From: Pollutimonas sp. M17
Lineage (GTDB): Bacteria; Pseudomonadota; Gammaproteobacteria; Burkholderiales; Burkholderiaceae_B
Direction of reading: 5' to 3'
Assembly (NCBI RefSeq): GCF_025836975.1
Contig: NZ_CP107548.1
Location: 1,178,001-1,242,000, forward strand
DNA length: 64,000 nt
Part shown: piece by piece, positions 26,515-36,260 of the stretch
Layout: each line of letters starts with the position of its first letter
Numbering within the stretch: position 1 is the first letter of the stretch
Translations under genes and position numbers: made by a program
Notes under the pieces: generated by a model
Told to the model about the DNA's origin: nothing
Databases searched by the model: none
The model's input: only the letters and a program-made list of their open reading frames with translations

Positions 26515-27465
26515 ATGGCTCTTAATCTGCGCACCAGCCTTCAACTGTTGGCTTACCTTGATGTATTGATTACGGAAAAGCAAGTCACCCGTGCCGCCGA
26601 GAAAATGGGAATAGGGCAGCCGGCGATGTCGGGGGCCCTGACGCGTCTGCGAGAGCTATTCAACGATCCGATTCTGGTCAAGACCAGCCTTGGAATGGAG
26701 CCCACCGCCCGCGCCGTGGAACTGAACAAGCGGGTCAATGAAGCCCTTCGTCTGATCGAAGAAGCTGTTTCCCCGGAAGGCAGTTTTGACCCCGCGGCGG
26801 CCAGCATGACCTTCAAGGTCATGGCTTCGGAAGGCGTTGCGCAGCTTTTCCTGCCCGCCATCATGAAGACAGTGCGCGAACAGGCGCCGGAAGTCCGGTT
26901 TGGGGTGGCGGCGGGTGATATCCGCCACATGCACGATGTCTTGCGGGATGGCGAGTACGACCTTGTGCTGGGTTATGTGCGGCATCCCCCACTGAATCTC
27001 TACCGGCTGCTGGTGTATCCGCAACGGCTGGTTTGCATAGCGGCCAGTGACAATCCCAAGATCGGAAGCAAGTTTTTGCTCGATGATTTCGTCGCATTGC
27101 CACATGTCGTATGGGGTATGAGCCCGGTTCCGTTTCCCACCATCGAAGTGCTTGTCGATGAGATTCTTGCGCAACGGGACTTGTCTCGTAATGTAGTTTT
27201 GCGCGTGCCGAATGTGTCGATGTCCGCTACAGTGGTGGCGGCCACGGATATGATTGCCGTTGTGCCGGAACGAGTGGCCATGGAGGCCGCGGAAAGTGAT
27301 GGCTTACGGATATTGCCGCTTCCGTTTCCAGTCGACAGCATCGACATCAGCATGTACTGGCACGAGCGCTGCCATCGGGACCCGGCGCATATATGGTTGC
27401 GTAACGTTATTCGTAGGGCGGGCGAGGCGCTGCGTAGTCAGACGAATACATCTTCGATGCGCTGA
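26515..27465 (+). CDS. LysR-family transcriptional regulator (NahR/NodD type)
   Basis: Regulator of 316 residues: an N-terminal helix-turn-helix (about 8-60, with AAEKMGIGQPAMSGALTRLRELF) and an effector domain. The DPILVKTSLGMEPTARA segment is the hallmark of the NahR/NodD/LinR branch, which mostly senses aromatic acids. It lies 94 bases after the bicupin gene, on the same strand, and together with the LacI protein flanks the island. It may control the bicupin or hydrolase genes; targets are inferred. The last codons overlap the fragment on the other strand. Confidence 0.88.
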   Translation: MALNLRTSLQLLAYLDVLITEKQVTRAAEKMGIGQPAMSGALTRLRELFNDPILVKTSLGMEPTARAVELNKRVNEALRLIEEAVSPEGSFDPAAASMTFKVMASEGVAQLFLPAIMKTVREQAPEVRFGVAAGDIRHMHDVLRDGEYDLVLGYVRHPPLNLYRLLVYPQRLVCIAASDNPKIGSKFLLDDFVALPHVVWGMSPVPFPTIEVLVDEILAQRDLSRNVVLRVPNVSMSATVVAATDMIAVVPERVAMEAAESDGLRILPLPFPVDSIDISMYWHERCHRDPAHIWLRNVIRRAGEALRSQTNTSSMR

Positions 27466-27743
27466 GCATCCAGTACCTGTATGGCCCAGCGATTCAGGGT
27501 GGCCTCATCCGCTTCGGCCAGGCGGACTTGTGCCCAATCGGGAGTGGCGCCGAATTTTCGGGTGAGTTGTGCGGCTAGGATTTTGATGCTGGCTTCCCCC
27601 CTGCCTTCTTCCCGTCCGATTTGGATACCTTGCTCGCGTTCGCGCTTTAATCGCACGCGTTCGACACTAGTGACATAGGTCATTTGCGTTTCCTCTTCAA
27701 GTTGACTGATGGCCTGTTCGAAAGTCTCTGCCCTAGTCGATTT
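27438..27743 (-). pseudogene. C-terminal fragment of Rpn-family nuclease/DUF4351 protein
   Basis: About 100 codons remain open from 27743 (an in-frame TGA is just upstream). The segment MTYVTSVERVRLKRE, then the GREEG repeat and the DUF4351-like tail (ILAAQLTRKFG, EADEATLNRWAIQVLDA), are the C-terminal end of recombination-promoting nuclease (Rpn/YhgA-like) proteins. These are normally about 250-320 residues, so the catalytic N-terminal domain is missing. The first internal ATG is at 27683. Its end overlaps the last 28 bases of the LysR gene on the opposite strand, suggesting an insertion or deletion scar. Confidence 0.7.
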
Positions 27744-27753
27744 TCAGTGGAGG

Positions 27754-28056
27754 TCAAGCGTGAGTAGCGGCTTCAGGGTGCAGCTTGATACCGAGCGCGT
27801 GCATGACCTTCAGGATGGTGCCGAAGCTCGGGTTGCCCTCGCCGGACAGTGCCTTGTAAAGGCTTTCGCGCCCCAGACCCGTATCCTTTGCAAGTTGCGT
27901 CATGCCTTTGGCTCGGGCAATGTCGCCGAGAGCCGCCGCGATGAAGGCGGCATCGTCACCCGCTTCATCCATGCAGGCTTGCAGGTACATCACCATATCT
28001 TCCTCGGTCTTGAGGTATTCGATGATATCCCACTTGCGTAGTTTGATGGTTCCCAT
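27754..28056 (-). CDS. Antitoxin, HigA-like addiction module antidote
   Basis: Helix-turn-helix antitoxin of 100 residues. The AKGMTQLAKDTGLGRESLYKALSGEGNPSFGTILKVMHALG segment is the DNA-binding domain of the addiction-module antidote family (COG3636-like). It neutralises the toxin encoded just upstream and should repress the shared promoter. Toxin-first order is typical of higBA-type modules. The stop is ten bases before the Rpn fragment. Confidence 0.85.
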   Translation of the reverse strand: MGTIKLRKWDIIEYLKTEEDMVMYLQACMDEAGDDAAFIAAALGDIARAKGMTQLAKDTGLGRESLYKALSGEGNPSFGTILKVMHALGIKLHPEAATHA

Positions 28057-28068
28057 GACGTACTCGCT

Positions 28069-28359
28069 TTACAGTTGTTGCACCAGATTCAGTGCAGTCT
28101 TGATGTCCTGACTCTGCGTGGATTTATCGCCACCGGCGAGCAAGATCACAATTTCCAGGCCACGCTGTACAAAATACACGCGGTAGCCCGGCCCGTAGTG
28201 AATTCGCATCTCCGAGACGCCTTCGCCCACAGGCTCACAGTCGCCGAAGTTGCCAAACTCAGCGCGGCGTATCCTTGCTTGGATTCGCTTCTGAGCCATC
28301 CTATCGCGTAACCCGACGAACCAATCATCGAACGTATCGGTGGTGTGGATCGTTTTCAT
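28069..28359 (-). CDS. Toxin, RelE/ParE superfamily (HigB-like)
   Basis: Small ribosome-dependent ribonuclease-type toxin of 96 residues. FDDWFVGLRDRMAQKRIQARIRR at the N-terminus and the core GEGVSEMRIHYGPGYRVYFVQRG are typical of the addiction module killer family (COG3657-like); the GYRVYF strand carries the usual catalytic-site basic residue. The antitoxin start lies 12 bases after its stop. A good promoter with an inverted repeat lies directly in front. The module appears intact and is the only clearly functional gene set in the decayed patch. Confidence 0.85.
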   Translation of the reverse strand: MKTIHTTDTFDDWFVGLRDRMAQKRIQARIRRAEFGNFGDCEPVGEGVSEMRIHYGPGYRVYFVQRGLEIVILLAGGDKSTQSQDIKTALNLVQQL

Positions 28360-28366
28360 CAGCTCA

Positions 28367-28395
28367 ATTGTATAAAATGGGATACATTAAATCAA
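28367..28395 (-). promoter_or_regulatory. Toxin-antitoxin promoter with inverted repeat
   Basis: On the minus strand a -35 TTGATT (28395-28390) and a -10 TACAAT (28372-28367) are 17 bases apart. Between and over them lies TGTAT (28369-28373) with ATACA (28382-28386), a likely operator for the antitoxin. Confidence 0.6.
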
Positions 28396-28459
28396 GGAAG
28401 GTTGATGGCCAGGGTGGAGGGCGCCCAGGTTGAACACGAGGTTAGGACTTTGGCTTGCG

Positions 28460-28810
28460 TGAGCCTATCCGTAATTTTGTGGGTGAGGCATATCATAGGG
28501 GTTAAAAACCATGGATATGCCAATGAAGAAGAAGCGTACCGTTGCCGCTCAGGCGGCCGCTCGTGGGCCGTTGCCTGATCTGCCCAAGGAACTGCTCGAT
28601 GAGCTGGTCAAAGGTCCGATGACGCCCAATGAAGTCCAGGATTTGATGCTGGCGTTCAACAAGGCGATCATCGAACGGGCCATGGGTGCGGAGATGAACA
28701 TGCATCTGGGCTATAGGCCCGGTGAAGCCAAGCCACCTGAGCAAGCCAATGAGCGCAACGGAGCCAGCGGCAAGACGATCATTACGGATCGCGGGCCCGT
28801 GCGTGTGGAT
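28460..28810 (+). mobile_element. Remnant of an IS256-family insertion sequence, left end only
   Basis: The transposase N-terminus (see next entry) is preceded by about 50 bases of A/T-rich sequence beginning near GAGCCTATCC at 28461, a candidate left terminal repeat. The right half of the element, including most of the transposase and the right repeat, is missing. The outer edge is estimated. Confidence 0.6.
28511..28810 (+). pseudogene. IS256-family transposase, N-terminal 100 residues only
   Basis: The protein begins MDMPMKKKRTVAAQ and continues with ELLDELVKG, FNKAIIERAMGAEMNMHLGY and ERNGASGKTI, ending in DRGPVRVD. This is the N-terminal part of IS256 (mutator) transposases, which are about 400 residues. 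Similarity stops after codon 100; the frame then runs 18 codons into antisense TIR-gene sequence and stops. The catalytic DDE residues are absent, so it is inactive. Confidence 0.85.
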
Positions 28811-28962
28811 TTGGCTATATCGGTGCTCCACCGAGCTCCTTTGTCAATGTCTTCTGACGATACGTAGGGCGTAATTTCTTGGATCACGGAGGGCAGCCAG
28901 TCTCGAAATACCAAAGCTACTTTGTGGCTCTTTTGGCCAGACCAACTCAAAAATACCTTCAT
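28810..28962 (-). pseudogene. TIR-domain protein, N-terminal 51 residues, truncated by IS256 remnant
   Basis: From the ATG at 28962 the protein reads MKVFLSWSGQKSHKVA, then DWLPSVIQ and YVSSEDIDKGARWSTDIAK. This is the start of a bacterial TIR-domain family whose members are usually 200-300 residues; TIR proteins often cleave NAD in antiphage systems. Similarity ends at base 28810, exactly where the transposase similarity ends. The catalytic Glu of TIR enzymes lies further along and is lost. Base composition is A/T richer than the surroundings, as in acquired defence genes. Confidence 0.72.
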
Positions 28963-29319
28963 CCTCGCTTTCCCTTTTTGTTAATTAACGGATGCCGTAA
29001 TGTAGAGCCAATATTTAGCGACGACGGTGGAAGATGGCATGCGAGGTGCTTAAAAGTTGCTTGTAATCTTGCTTTGAAGTCGAATTTATTTGCCACAAAC
29101 GCGCCAGGCTCTCTGGTATGGCAGACCCTAAATCCAGTAGGCTTTTGGTCGTTTTTAGTTACAAACAGTATAGCCTGAGTGATAGTTAACTGCCCCATCC
29201 GTTGAATGGCAGCTCTGAAGCCCTCTTCCGGATGGCTGCTCTGACTCGCATGCCGACATAGATGCTAGACTTCTTTCGGCCACTACCCATACTGCGCCGC
29301 AGCGTTCTAAACTATCAAC
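28963..29319. other. A/T-rich gap with no supported gene
   Basis: The 357 bases before the HAD gene are clearly poorer in G+C than the flanks. A 79-codon minus-strand frame (28959-29198) ends in an ATGA overlap with the TIR start but has no recognisable family or ribosome-binding site. A 34-codon minus-strand frame (29186-29290, ending FNGWGS) is also unrecognised. The region is probably the promoter and leftover flank of the lost TIR gene. Confidence 0.5.
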
Positions 29320-30012
29320 ATGACAGACTTCCCATTCGACGCAGTCCTCTTCGACTGCGACGGTGTCCTCGTAGACTCCGAACCCATCACCAATCGCGTC
29401 CTGACCCAAATGCTCAACGAGCTGAGCTGGCCCATCACCCTTGAAGAGTGCATGCGCATCTTCACCGGCAAAGCTGTCAGGGATGAATCCTCTTTGATCG
29501 AAGCCCGTACCGGGTTCCGCATCGACGACAACTGGACCAAGCAATTCCGTCAGCGCCGCAACGAAGCACTGGACCGGGATCTGGTCGAGATTCCCGGCGC
29601 ACCTGAAGTCGTGCGCGCCTTACATGAGATATTGGATGGCCGCATTGCCGTTGCCTCGGGCGCCGATATAAAGAAAGTCGAGCTGCAGCTGACCAAAGTG
29701 GGCATTGCCGATTGCTTCACAGGCCGGGTCTTCAGCGGCCAGGACTTGCCGCGCAGCAAGCCGTTTCCCGACGTCTACCTGACCGCCGCCCAAGCCTTGG
29801 GTGTGGCGCCGTCTCGCTGCGCCGTGGTAGAAGACACCGTTACGGGCGCGACCGCCGGCGTCGCGGCGGGGGCGACTGTATTCGGCTATAGCCCCGACGC
29901 CTCGGGCCATAGCGGCGCGGAAGCGCTGCGCGCTGTGGGTGTGGCACAAGTCTTTACTAACATGGCCGACCTACCCAAGCTGCTGGCCGAATGGTCGCCA
30001 GCCGTCGTCTAG
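29320..30012 (+). CDS. HAD-family hydrolase (phosphatase/phosphomutase-like)
   Basis: Cytoplasmic HAD enzyme of 230 residues of the beta-phosphoglucomutase/Gph-like subfamily. Motif I is FDCDGVLVDSEP with the nucleophile Asp at residue 12, motif II is the Ser in ASGAD, motif III is the Lys in RSKPFPD and motif IV is VVEDTVTG. A four-helix cap lies between residues 18 and 90. It probably dephosphorylates a sugar phosphate or related molecule; the substrate is unknown. Normal high G+C codon use resumes here, marking the end of the foreign patch. Confidence 0.88.
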   Translation: MTDFPFDAVLFDCDGVLVDSEPITNRVLTQMLNELSWPITLEECMRIFTGKAVRDESSLIEARTGFRIDDNWTKQFRQRRNEALDRDLVEIPGAPEVVRALHEILDGRIAVASGADIKKVELQLTKVGIADCFTGRVFSGQDLPRSKPFPDVYLTAAQALGVAPSRCAVVEDTVTGATAGVAAGATVFGYSPDASGHSGAEALRAVGVAQVFTNMADLPKLLAEWSPAVV

Positions 30013-30034
30013 GCAAAGCTGTCCTGAAGGAACT

Positions 30035-30057
30035 GGCGGCGGCGTAGGCCCGCCGCC
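30035..30057. terminator. G/C-rich hairpin between convergent genes
   Basis: Arms GGCGGCGG and CCGCCGCC around seven bases, 23 bases after the HAD gene stop and facing the end of the arylamine N-acetyltransferase gene. No T tract follows, so termination is uncertain. Confidence 0.4.
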
Positions 30058-30109
30058 GGCTGTTGCCGACGCACGCATTACCAGCTATAGCAATCAATAG
30101 GGCAGGGCG

Positions 30110-30922
30110 CTACGCGGCCAGCATCGTTGCAAGCCTGTCATTCAAATTGGGTATCCCCGATGTCGATATCCGGAACTCATCCTCCAGCACGTGGATAATT
30201 TCCGTCACCGAATCAAGCACCTTCTTTTCGACCCGGCCATCCAGGTGATAGAACGAATGCTGCCTGTTGAGCAAAGCATGTCGGCCGTTCGGCGCGGGGA
30301 GGGCCGCAATCAGGTTATTGACGAAATGGGAGCTTGGATGAGTCGATGTATACCAGTTGAACACTTCGTAATCCGGCGGGTACTGATGCACCAGATCGAA
30401 GATATACAGATCCTGCCATTCGTCCCTGGTCTTGGTTTGCAGGCAGTAGGCGTCATCCCTGGCTAGCAGGCGATACGGCCCATGCGGGGTGTCCTGGACG
30501 ATGTCTGTCGCGAAACGAATGGGAGCCGTCAGGGTCAGGCCGCCGAATCCGGTATCGGCAATGAACGTTTCGCCTTCCACATCGACAAGCAGCAGCATAT
30601 GGCTGCGTGGGGTAAGGACGCCGTCCTCGGCGTTCAGGCGGACACGCGCGGCAAGTCCCTCCACGGTGAATCCCATTTCCCGCAATACATGCTGGAATAC
30701 GGAATTGTGCTCATAGCAGTAGCCTCCGCGCTTTTGCCTTGTGAACTTGTCCATCAATGCATCGATGTCCAGGCTGACCGGCGTGCCGGTAAAGGGGGAC
30801 AGGGCTTCGAAGGGGATGGCCTGGGTATGCTTGACGTGTAGTTCGTGCAATGCCTGCCAGGTCGCTTCGCGTTGTCCCTGGTATTGGATATGTTCCAGGT
30901 AGGCGGAAATATCAGTATCCAT
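30110..30922 (-). CDS. nat: Arylamine N-acetyltransferase
   Basis: Transfers acetyl from acetyl-CoA to aromatic amines, hydrazines or hydroxylamines. From the chosen start (270 residues, family about 275) the catalytic triad is complete: Cys69 in RGGYCYEHN, His108 in RSHMLLLV and Asp123 in ADTGFGG. The ATG at 30922 has GAGAG about ten bases upstream; the frame extends to 30973 without similarity. It is convergent with the HAD gene. Homologues detoxify drugs or act in aromatic metabolism. Confidence 0.92.
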   Translation of the reverse strand: MDTDISAYLEHIQYQGQREATWQALHELHVKHTQAIPFEALSPFTGTPVSLDIDALMDKFTRQKRGGYCYEHNSVFQHVLREMGFTVEGLAARVRLNAEDGVLTPRSHMLLLVDVEGETFIADTGFGGLTLTAPIRFATDIVQDTPHGPYRLLARDDAYCLQTKTRDEWQDLYIFDLVHQYPPDYEVFNWYTSTHPSSHFVNNLIAALPAPNGRHALLNRQHSFYHLDGRVEKKVLDSVTEIIHVLEDEFRISTSGIPNLNDRLATMLAA

Positions 30923-32910
<1,988 letters not shown>

Positions 32911-32912
32911 CC

Positions 32913-33755
32913 ATGCAATTATGCGGATTCGAAGCCGGCCTGACCCAGCCTTTTTTCCTGATCGCGGGGCCTTGCGTCATCGAGTCGCGCCAGATGGCCT
33001 TCGATACGGCGGGCATCCTGAAGGAAATGACCGGCAAGCTGGGCATCCCCTTCATCTATAAAAGCTCGTTCGACAAGGCCAACCGCAGTTCCGACAAGTC
33101 CTATCGCGGCCCGGGCCAGGATGAGGGCTTGCAGATACTGGCCGACGTCCGCGCACAGTTGAATGTGCCCGTGCTGACCGACGTGCATACGACCGAGCAG
33201 GTCGCCGAGGTGGCGGCCGTGGTCGACGTCTTGCAGACGCCGGCTTTCCTGTGCCGTCAGACCGACTTCATTCATGCCTGCGCGGCCACGCTGAAGCCCG
33301 TCAATATCAAGAAGGGCCAGTTCCTGGCGCCTCACGACATGGCGCAGGTGGTGGCCAAGGCGCGGGCGGCGGCCATCGCTGCCGGTGGCGACGGGCACAA
33401 CATCATGGTGTGCGAGCGCGGCGCGTCTTTCGGTTACAACAACCTGGTTTCGGACATGCGTTCGCTGGCCATCATGCGGGAAACCAATTGCCCGGTGGTG
33501 TTCGACGCCACGCATTCGGTGCAGTTGCCGGGCGGGCAGGGCAGCAGCTCGGGCGGTCAACGGGAATTCGTTCCCATCTTGGCGCGCGCCGCCGTTGCGG
33601 TGGGTATTGCCGGCCTGTTCATGGAAACCCATCCCAATCCCGATCAGGCCCTGTCCGACGGCCCCAATGCCGTGCCGCTGCAACAGATGGCGGCATTGCT
33701 GGAGTCGCTGCTGGCCCTCGATCGCGTGGTCAAGGCGAAGCCGGAAGCGCTGTAG
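32913..33755 (+). CDS. kdsA: 3-deoxy-8-phosphooctulonate synthase (KDO-8-P synthase)
   Basis: Condenses phosphoenolpyruvate and arabinose 5-phosphate to KDO-8-phosphate for lipopolysaccharide inner core. The 280-residue protein shows [12 protein letters not shown] at the start, [12 protein letters not shown], and [21 protein letters not shown]. The position aligned with the Cys ligand of metal-dependent forms cannot be judged by eye. It is cotranscribed with pyrG. In many relatives eno follows nearby; here 5.9 kb of other genes intervene. Confidence 0.96.
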   Translation: MQLCGFEAGLTQPFFLIAGPCVIESRQMAFDTAGILKEMTGKLGIPFIYKSSFDKANRSSDKSYRGPGQDEGLQILADVRAQLNVPVLTDVHTTEQVAEVAAVVDVLQTPAFLCRQTDFIHACAATLKPVNIKKGQFLAPHDMAQVVAKARAAAIAAGGDGHNIMVCERGASFGYNNLVSDMRSLAIMRETNCPVVFDATHSVQLPGGQGSSSGGQREFVPILARAAVAVGIAGLFMETHPNPDQALSDGPNAVPLQQMAALLESLLALDRVVKAKPEAL

Positions 33756-33843
33756 CGCTTCCGCGCGTTTCTTTATCATTGGAAAGACAGGCAGCCCGCA
33801 AGGGGCTGCCCGGCACAGGCCGACACGGGTGCCGGCCAGGCCG

Positions 33844-34257
33844 CTATTTTTCTGTAGCGGCCAGCGCCACCGCCTCCACTTCCAATTCCAGATCGTAATG
33901 CAGCGCCGCAACGCCCGCGATGATGCGGGCCGGCCGGTGTTCGCCCAGCCACTGGGCATAGTATTGATTGAAGCGGGGCCAGTTCCCCATATCGGTCAGG
34001 TAGATGCGAACCTGGACCAGGTCCTGGGGGGTCAGCCCGACCGCGTGCAGGCAGGCTTGCAGATTGGCCAGTACCTGCTGCGCCTGGGCTTCGAAGGGCT
34101 GGCCCGTCATGGGCTTGCCGGCCGCATCCATGGGAAGTTGGCCCGAAATGTGAGCCAGTCCCGCGGCGGTGCAAACATGTGAGTAGTGGCCCCCGGGGGC
34201 GGGGATGGCCGTGCTGTTGACGGTGTGGATGCGGCGGTTGTCGGTGCTGTGATTCAT
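33844..34257 (-). CDS. RidA/YjgF-family protein
   Basis: Small trimeric-type RidA protein of 137 residues. RidA enzymes hydrolyse reactive enamine/imine intermediates made by amino acid-degrading enzymes. The AAGLAHISGQLPMD segment (residues 27-40) and the conserved Arg in QVRIYLTDM are typical. Catalytic Arg-equivalent position RPARI is near residue 107. The start at 34257 is supported by AAGAG seven bases upstream. It is the last gene of a minus-strand module with a Bug protein, an alpha/beta hydrolase and a DauR-like regulator; a hairpin lies between it and the Bug gene. Confidence 0.88.
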   Translation of the reverse strand: MNHSTDNRRIHTVNSTAIPAPGGHYSHVCTAAGLAHISGQLPMDAAGKPMTGQPFEAQAQQVLANLQACLHAVGLTPQDLVQVRIYLTDMGNWPRFNQYYAQWLGEHRPARIIAGVAALHYDLELEVEAVALAATEK

Positions 34258-34277
34258 GTAACTCTTGAGTGAAGGAT

Positions 34278-34300
34278 GAGGGCCGGGATCGCCGGCCCTC
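34278..34300 (-). terminator. Intra-operon hairpin between Bug and RidA genes
   Basis: Perfect nine-base arms GAGGGCCGG and CCGGCCCTC with a five-base loop, starting ten bases after the Bug gene stop. There is no T tract on the minus strand, so it may be a partial terminator or a 3'-end stabiliser that lowers RidA expression relative to the Bug protein. Confidence 0.45.
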
Positions 34301-34309
34301 AAACAAAGG

Positions 34310-35311
34310 CTAGTCCAGGCTGATTCCCGAGCTTTTTATCACACCATCGAAAAGGTTGTAATTTGCATCGATCATGGACGTGAAGTCCTGCGCCGTTCCG
34401 GGCAGGGGTTCGATGCCCATGCCGTTCAGGCGTTTTACCGTGTCTTCGTCGGCCAGCACCGCATTCAGCTCCGCATTGAGCTTGTCGACGACGGCCTGCG
34501 GGGTCCTGGGCGGGGCCATCAGGCCCACCCACGAACTGACGTTGAAGTCGGCGACGCCGTTTTCCTGGAAGGTTTCGACCTTGGGATAGAAGGGCGAACG
34601 CTTGGCGGTGGGCACGGCAATGGCCTTCAACTGACCCATGTTGATGTAGCCCTGCACTGAAGCGGCGGAAACGAAGGCCAGCGGAATGTGGCCGGCCACC
34701 ACGTCGTTGACGGCCGGTGCGCCGCCCTTGTAGGGCACATGGACCAGCTTGGCGCCGGTCTTTTGCGTCAGGAGTTCGCCCGCGATGTGCACGATGCTGG
34801 CCGTGCCCGAGGTGCCGTAGGACAGGCCTTCGGGCGTTTTCCTGGACAGTTCGATGACTTCCTTCAGGGTGTTCGCCTGCACGCTGGGGTGGGCCACCAG
34901 AATGATGGTGGAGTTGCCTATGTTGCCGACCGGCGTCAGGTTTTTGGTGGGATGGAAGCTGCCCATGCTTTTCATGACATGCGGATTGATGACCAGGCTG
35001 CCGTCCAGCGCCAGCATCAGCGTGTAGCCATCGGGCGCGGCATTCATGACGGCGTTGGTGCCGATATTGCCGGAGGCGCCGGGCCGGTTCTCGGCAACCA
35101 CCTGGGCACCCAGTCGCTTGGACAGGTTCTCGGCGATGATGCGGCCGCTGGTGTCGGTGACGCCGCCGGGCGCGAATGGAATGATCAGGCGTATGCTCTT
35201 GCCCGGCTGGGGAAATGCGTCATTCGCGCTGGCGGGGTTCAGGAAGGCCGCGCCCATCAGAGCGGTGGCGAACACCTTGGCGGCAAGAAGTCGTACTGGG
35301 CTGTTTCTCAT
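34310..35311 (-). CDS. Bug-family (TctC-like) solute-binding protein
   Basis: Periplasmic binding protein of 333 residues with a signal peptide cleaved near residue 29 (PASAND). IIPFAPGGVTDTSGRIIAE and NRPGASGNIGTNAVM are the Bug ligand-loop motifs. No TctAB membrane subunits are near. Its start overlaps the stop of the upstream alpha/beta hydrolase gene by four bases, so a common substrate is likely. It is paralogous to the Bug protein at 17855. Confidence 0.9.
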   Translation of the reverse strand: MRNSPVRLLAAKVFATALMGAAFLNPASANDAFPQPGKSIRLIIPFAPGGVTDTSGRIIAENLSKRLGAQVVAENRPGASGNIGTNAVMNAAPDGYTLMLALDGSLVINPHVMKSMGSFHPTKNLTPVGNIGNSTIILVAHPSVQANTLKEVIELSRKTPEGLSYGTSGTASIVHIAGELLTQKTGAKLVHVPYKGGAPAVNDVVAGHIPLAFVSAASVQGYINMGQLKAIAVPTAKRSPFYPKVETFQENGVADFNVSSWVGLMAPPRTPQAVVDKLNAELNAVLADEDTVKRLNGMGIEPLPGTAQDFTSMIDANYNLFDGVIKSSGISLD

Positions 35312-36186
35312 TTTTGATAGACACCGTTGGTTGTGGGGAAATCAGTGGGGCGCAACGCCATGCCGGCGGCAAGCCGGCTGAGCCAGCCGCAGGGCGACTC
35401 GAAATGGGTCATGATGGAATAGTGATCGTCGTCGAGCAGTTCGCCGTACAGGCAATCGTGCCCTTGCCGCTTGCACAGCTGCGCGAAATCGCGGCTTTGC
35501 GCCACCCAGGCCGGCGGTTCGGCCGAGCCGGCCACCATGGCCAGGCGGCGGGAGCCTTGGGGCGGATGCCGCAGCGGGCTCAGCCCGTCGACCGCTTCCG
35601 GGCGCAAGCGTATCTGCTCGTTCACGGAGATGTGCAGCACCGGCTCCAGTTCGTAGATGCCGCTGATCAGCAGCGCGGCGTCGGGCCCGTCCCGATAGGC
35701 GGAATCGGACAGCGCGGCCGCAATCAGGTGGGCGCCGGCCGAGTGCCCGGATGCGGTCAGGTTCGCCGCCTGGCAGGAGAAGGCGCCAGCGTTGGCGCGT
35801 ATCCAGGAGAAGCCGCGCCTGACCTGCTCGACGATGTCGCCCACCTCGACGTCCGGGCAGAGGTCGTAGTTCATGACGATGGTCGAGATCCCGTGAGGCG
35901 CCAGCGCATCGGCCACGAAACTGTAGTCCGATTTGTCGCGGGCGCGCCAATAGCCGCCGTGCAGGAAGACATGAAGTGGCGCGTTCGGGTCGGCCACGGG
36001 AAAGATGTCCAGCGTGGCAAGCCGGGATTCCCCGTAAGGCACGTCCAGGCGGCAGGCCTTGCGCTGCGACCACCGCTCGCGCGTGGCCCGGCTCAGTGCC
36101 GAGGCCCGCTCGGCGTAGCGTTCGACTTCCGCCGCGGCTATCGAGACCCGCGGATTGAATTGCTGTTCGATGTCTGTTCGTGTCAT
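35308..36186 (-). CDS. Alpha/beta hydrolase, kynurenine-formamidase-like
   Basis: Cytoplasmic hydrolase of 292 residues of the HGG-containing esterase/arylformamidase group. The oxyanion motif HGGYWR is at residues 76-81, the nucleophile is Ser149 in GHSAGAH and the base is His254 in DDDHYS. This layout is close to N-formylkynurenine formamidases and related amidases. The start at 36186 (MTRTDIEQQF) is preferred to 36213. It is first in the module after the regulator and four bases overlapped with the Bug gene. It may cleave an amide or ester of the compound bound by the Bug protein. Confidence 0.83.
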   Translation of the reverse strand: MTRTDIEQQFNPRVSIAAAEVERYAERASALSRATRERWSQRKACRLDVPYGESRLATLDIFPVADPNAPLHVFLHGGYWRARDKSDYSFVADALAPHGISTIVMNYDLCPDVEVGDIVEQVRRGFSWIRANAGAFSCQAANLTASGHSAGAHLIAAALSDSAYRDGPDAALLISGIYELEPVLHISVNEQIRLRPEAVDGLSPLRHPPQGSRRLAMVAGSAEPPAWVAQSRDFAQLCKRQGHDCLYGELLDDDHYSIMTHFESPCGWLSRLAAGMALRPTDFPTTNGVYQK

Positions 36187-36260
36187 GGCGCTAAGGGCTA
36201 GGTTGGTTGGCAAGAGAGGGAAGCAGTGGCTGGAAGGGGCGCGTTGCTCGGGTCCAGTGT

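Noticed and set aside
28959-29198. 79-codon minus-strand frame ending in overlap with the TIR start
   Set aside because: No family, no ribosome-binding site, unusual composition; kept only as a remark on the gap.
29186-29290. 34-codon minus-strand frame (ends in FNGWGS)
   Set aside because: Protein-like composition but too short and without supporting signals; may be leftover of a mobile element.
33790-33810. GGCAGCCC/GGGCTGCC hairpin after kdsA as terminator
   Set aside because: No T tract on either strand; the stem may be chance in G/C-rich DNA.
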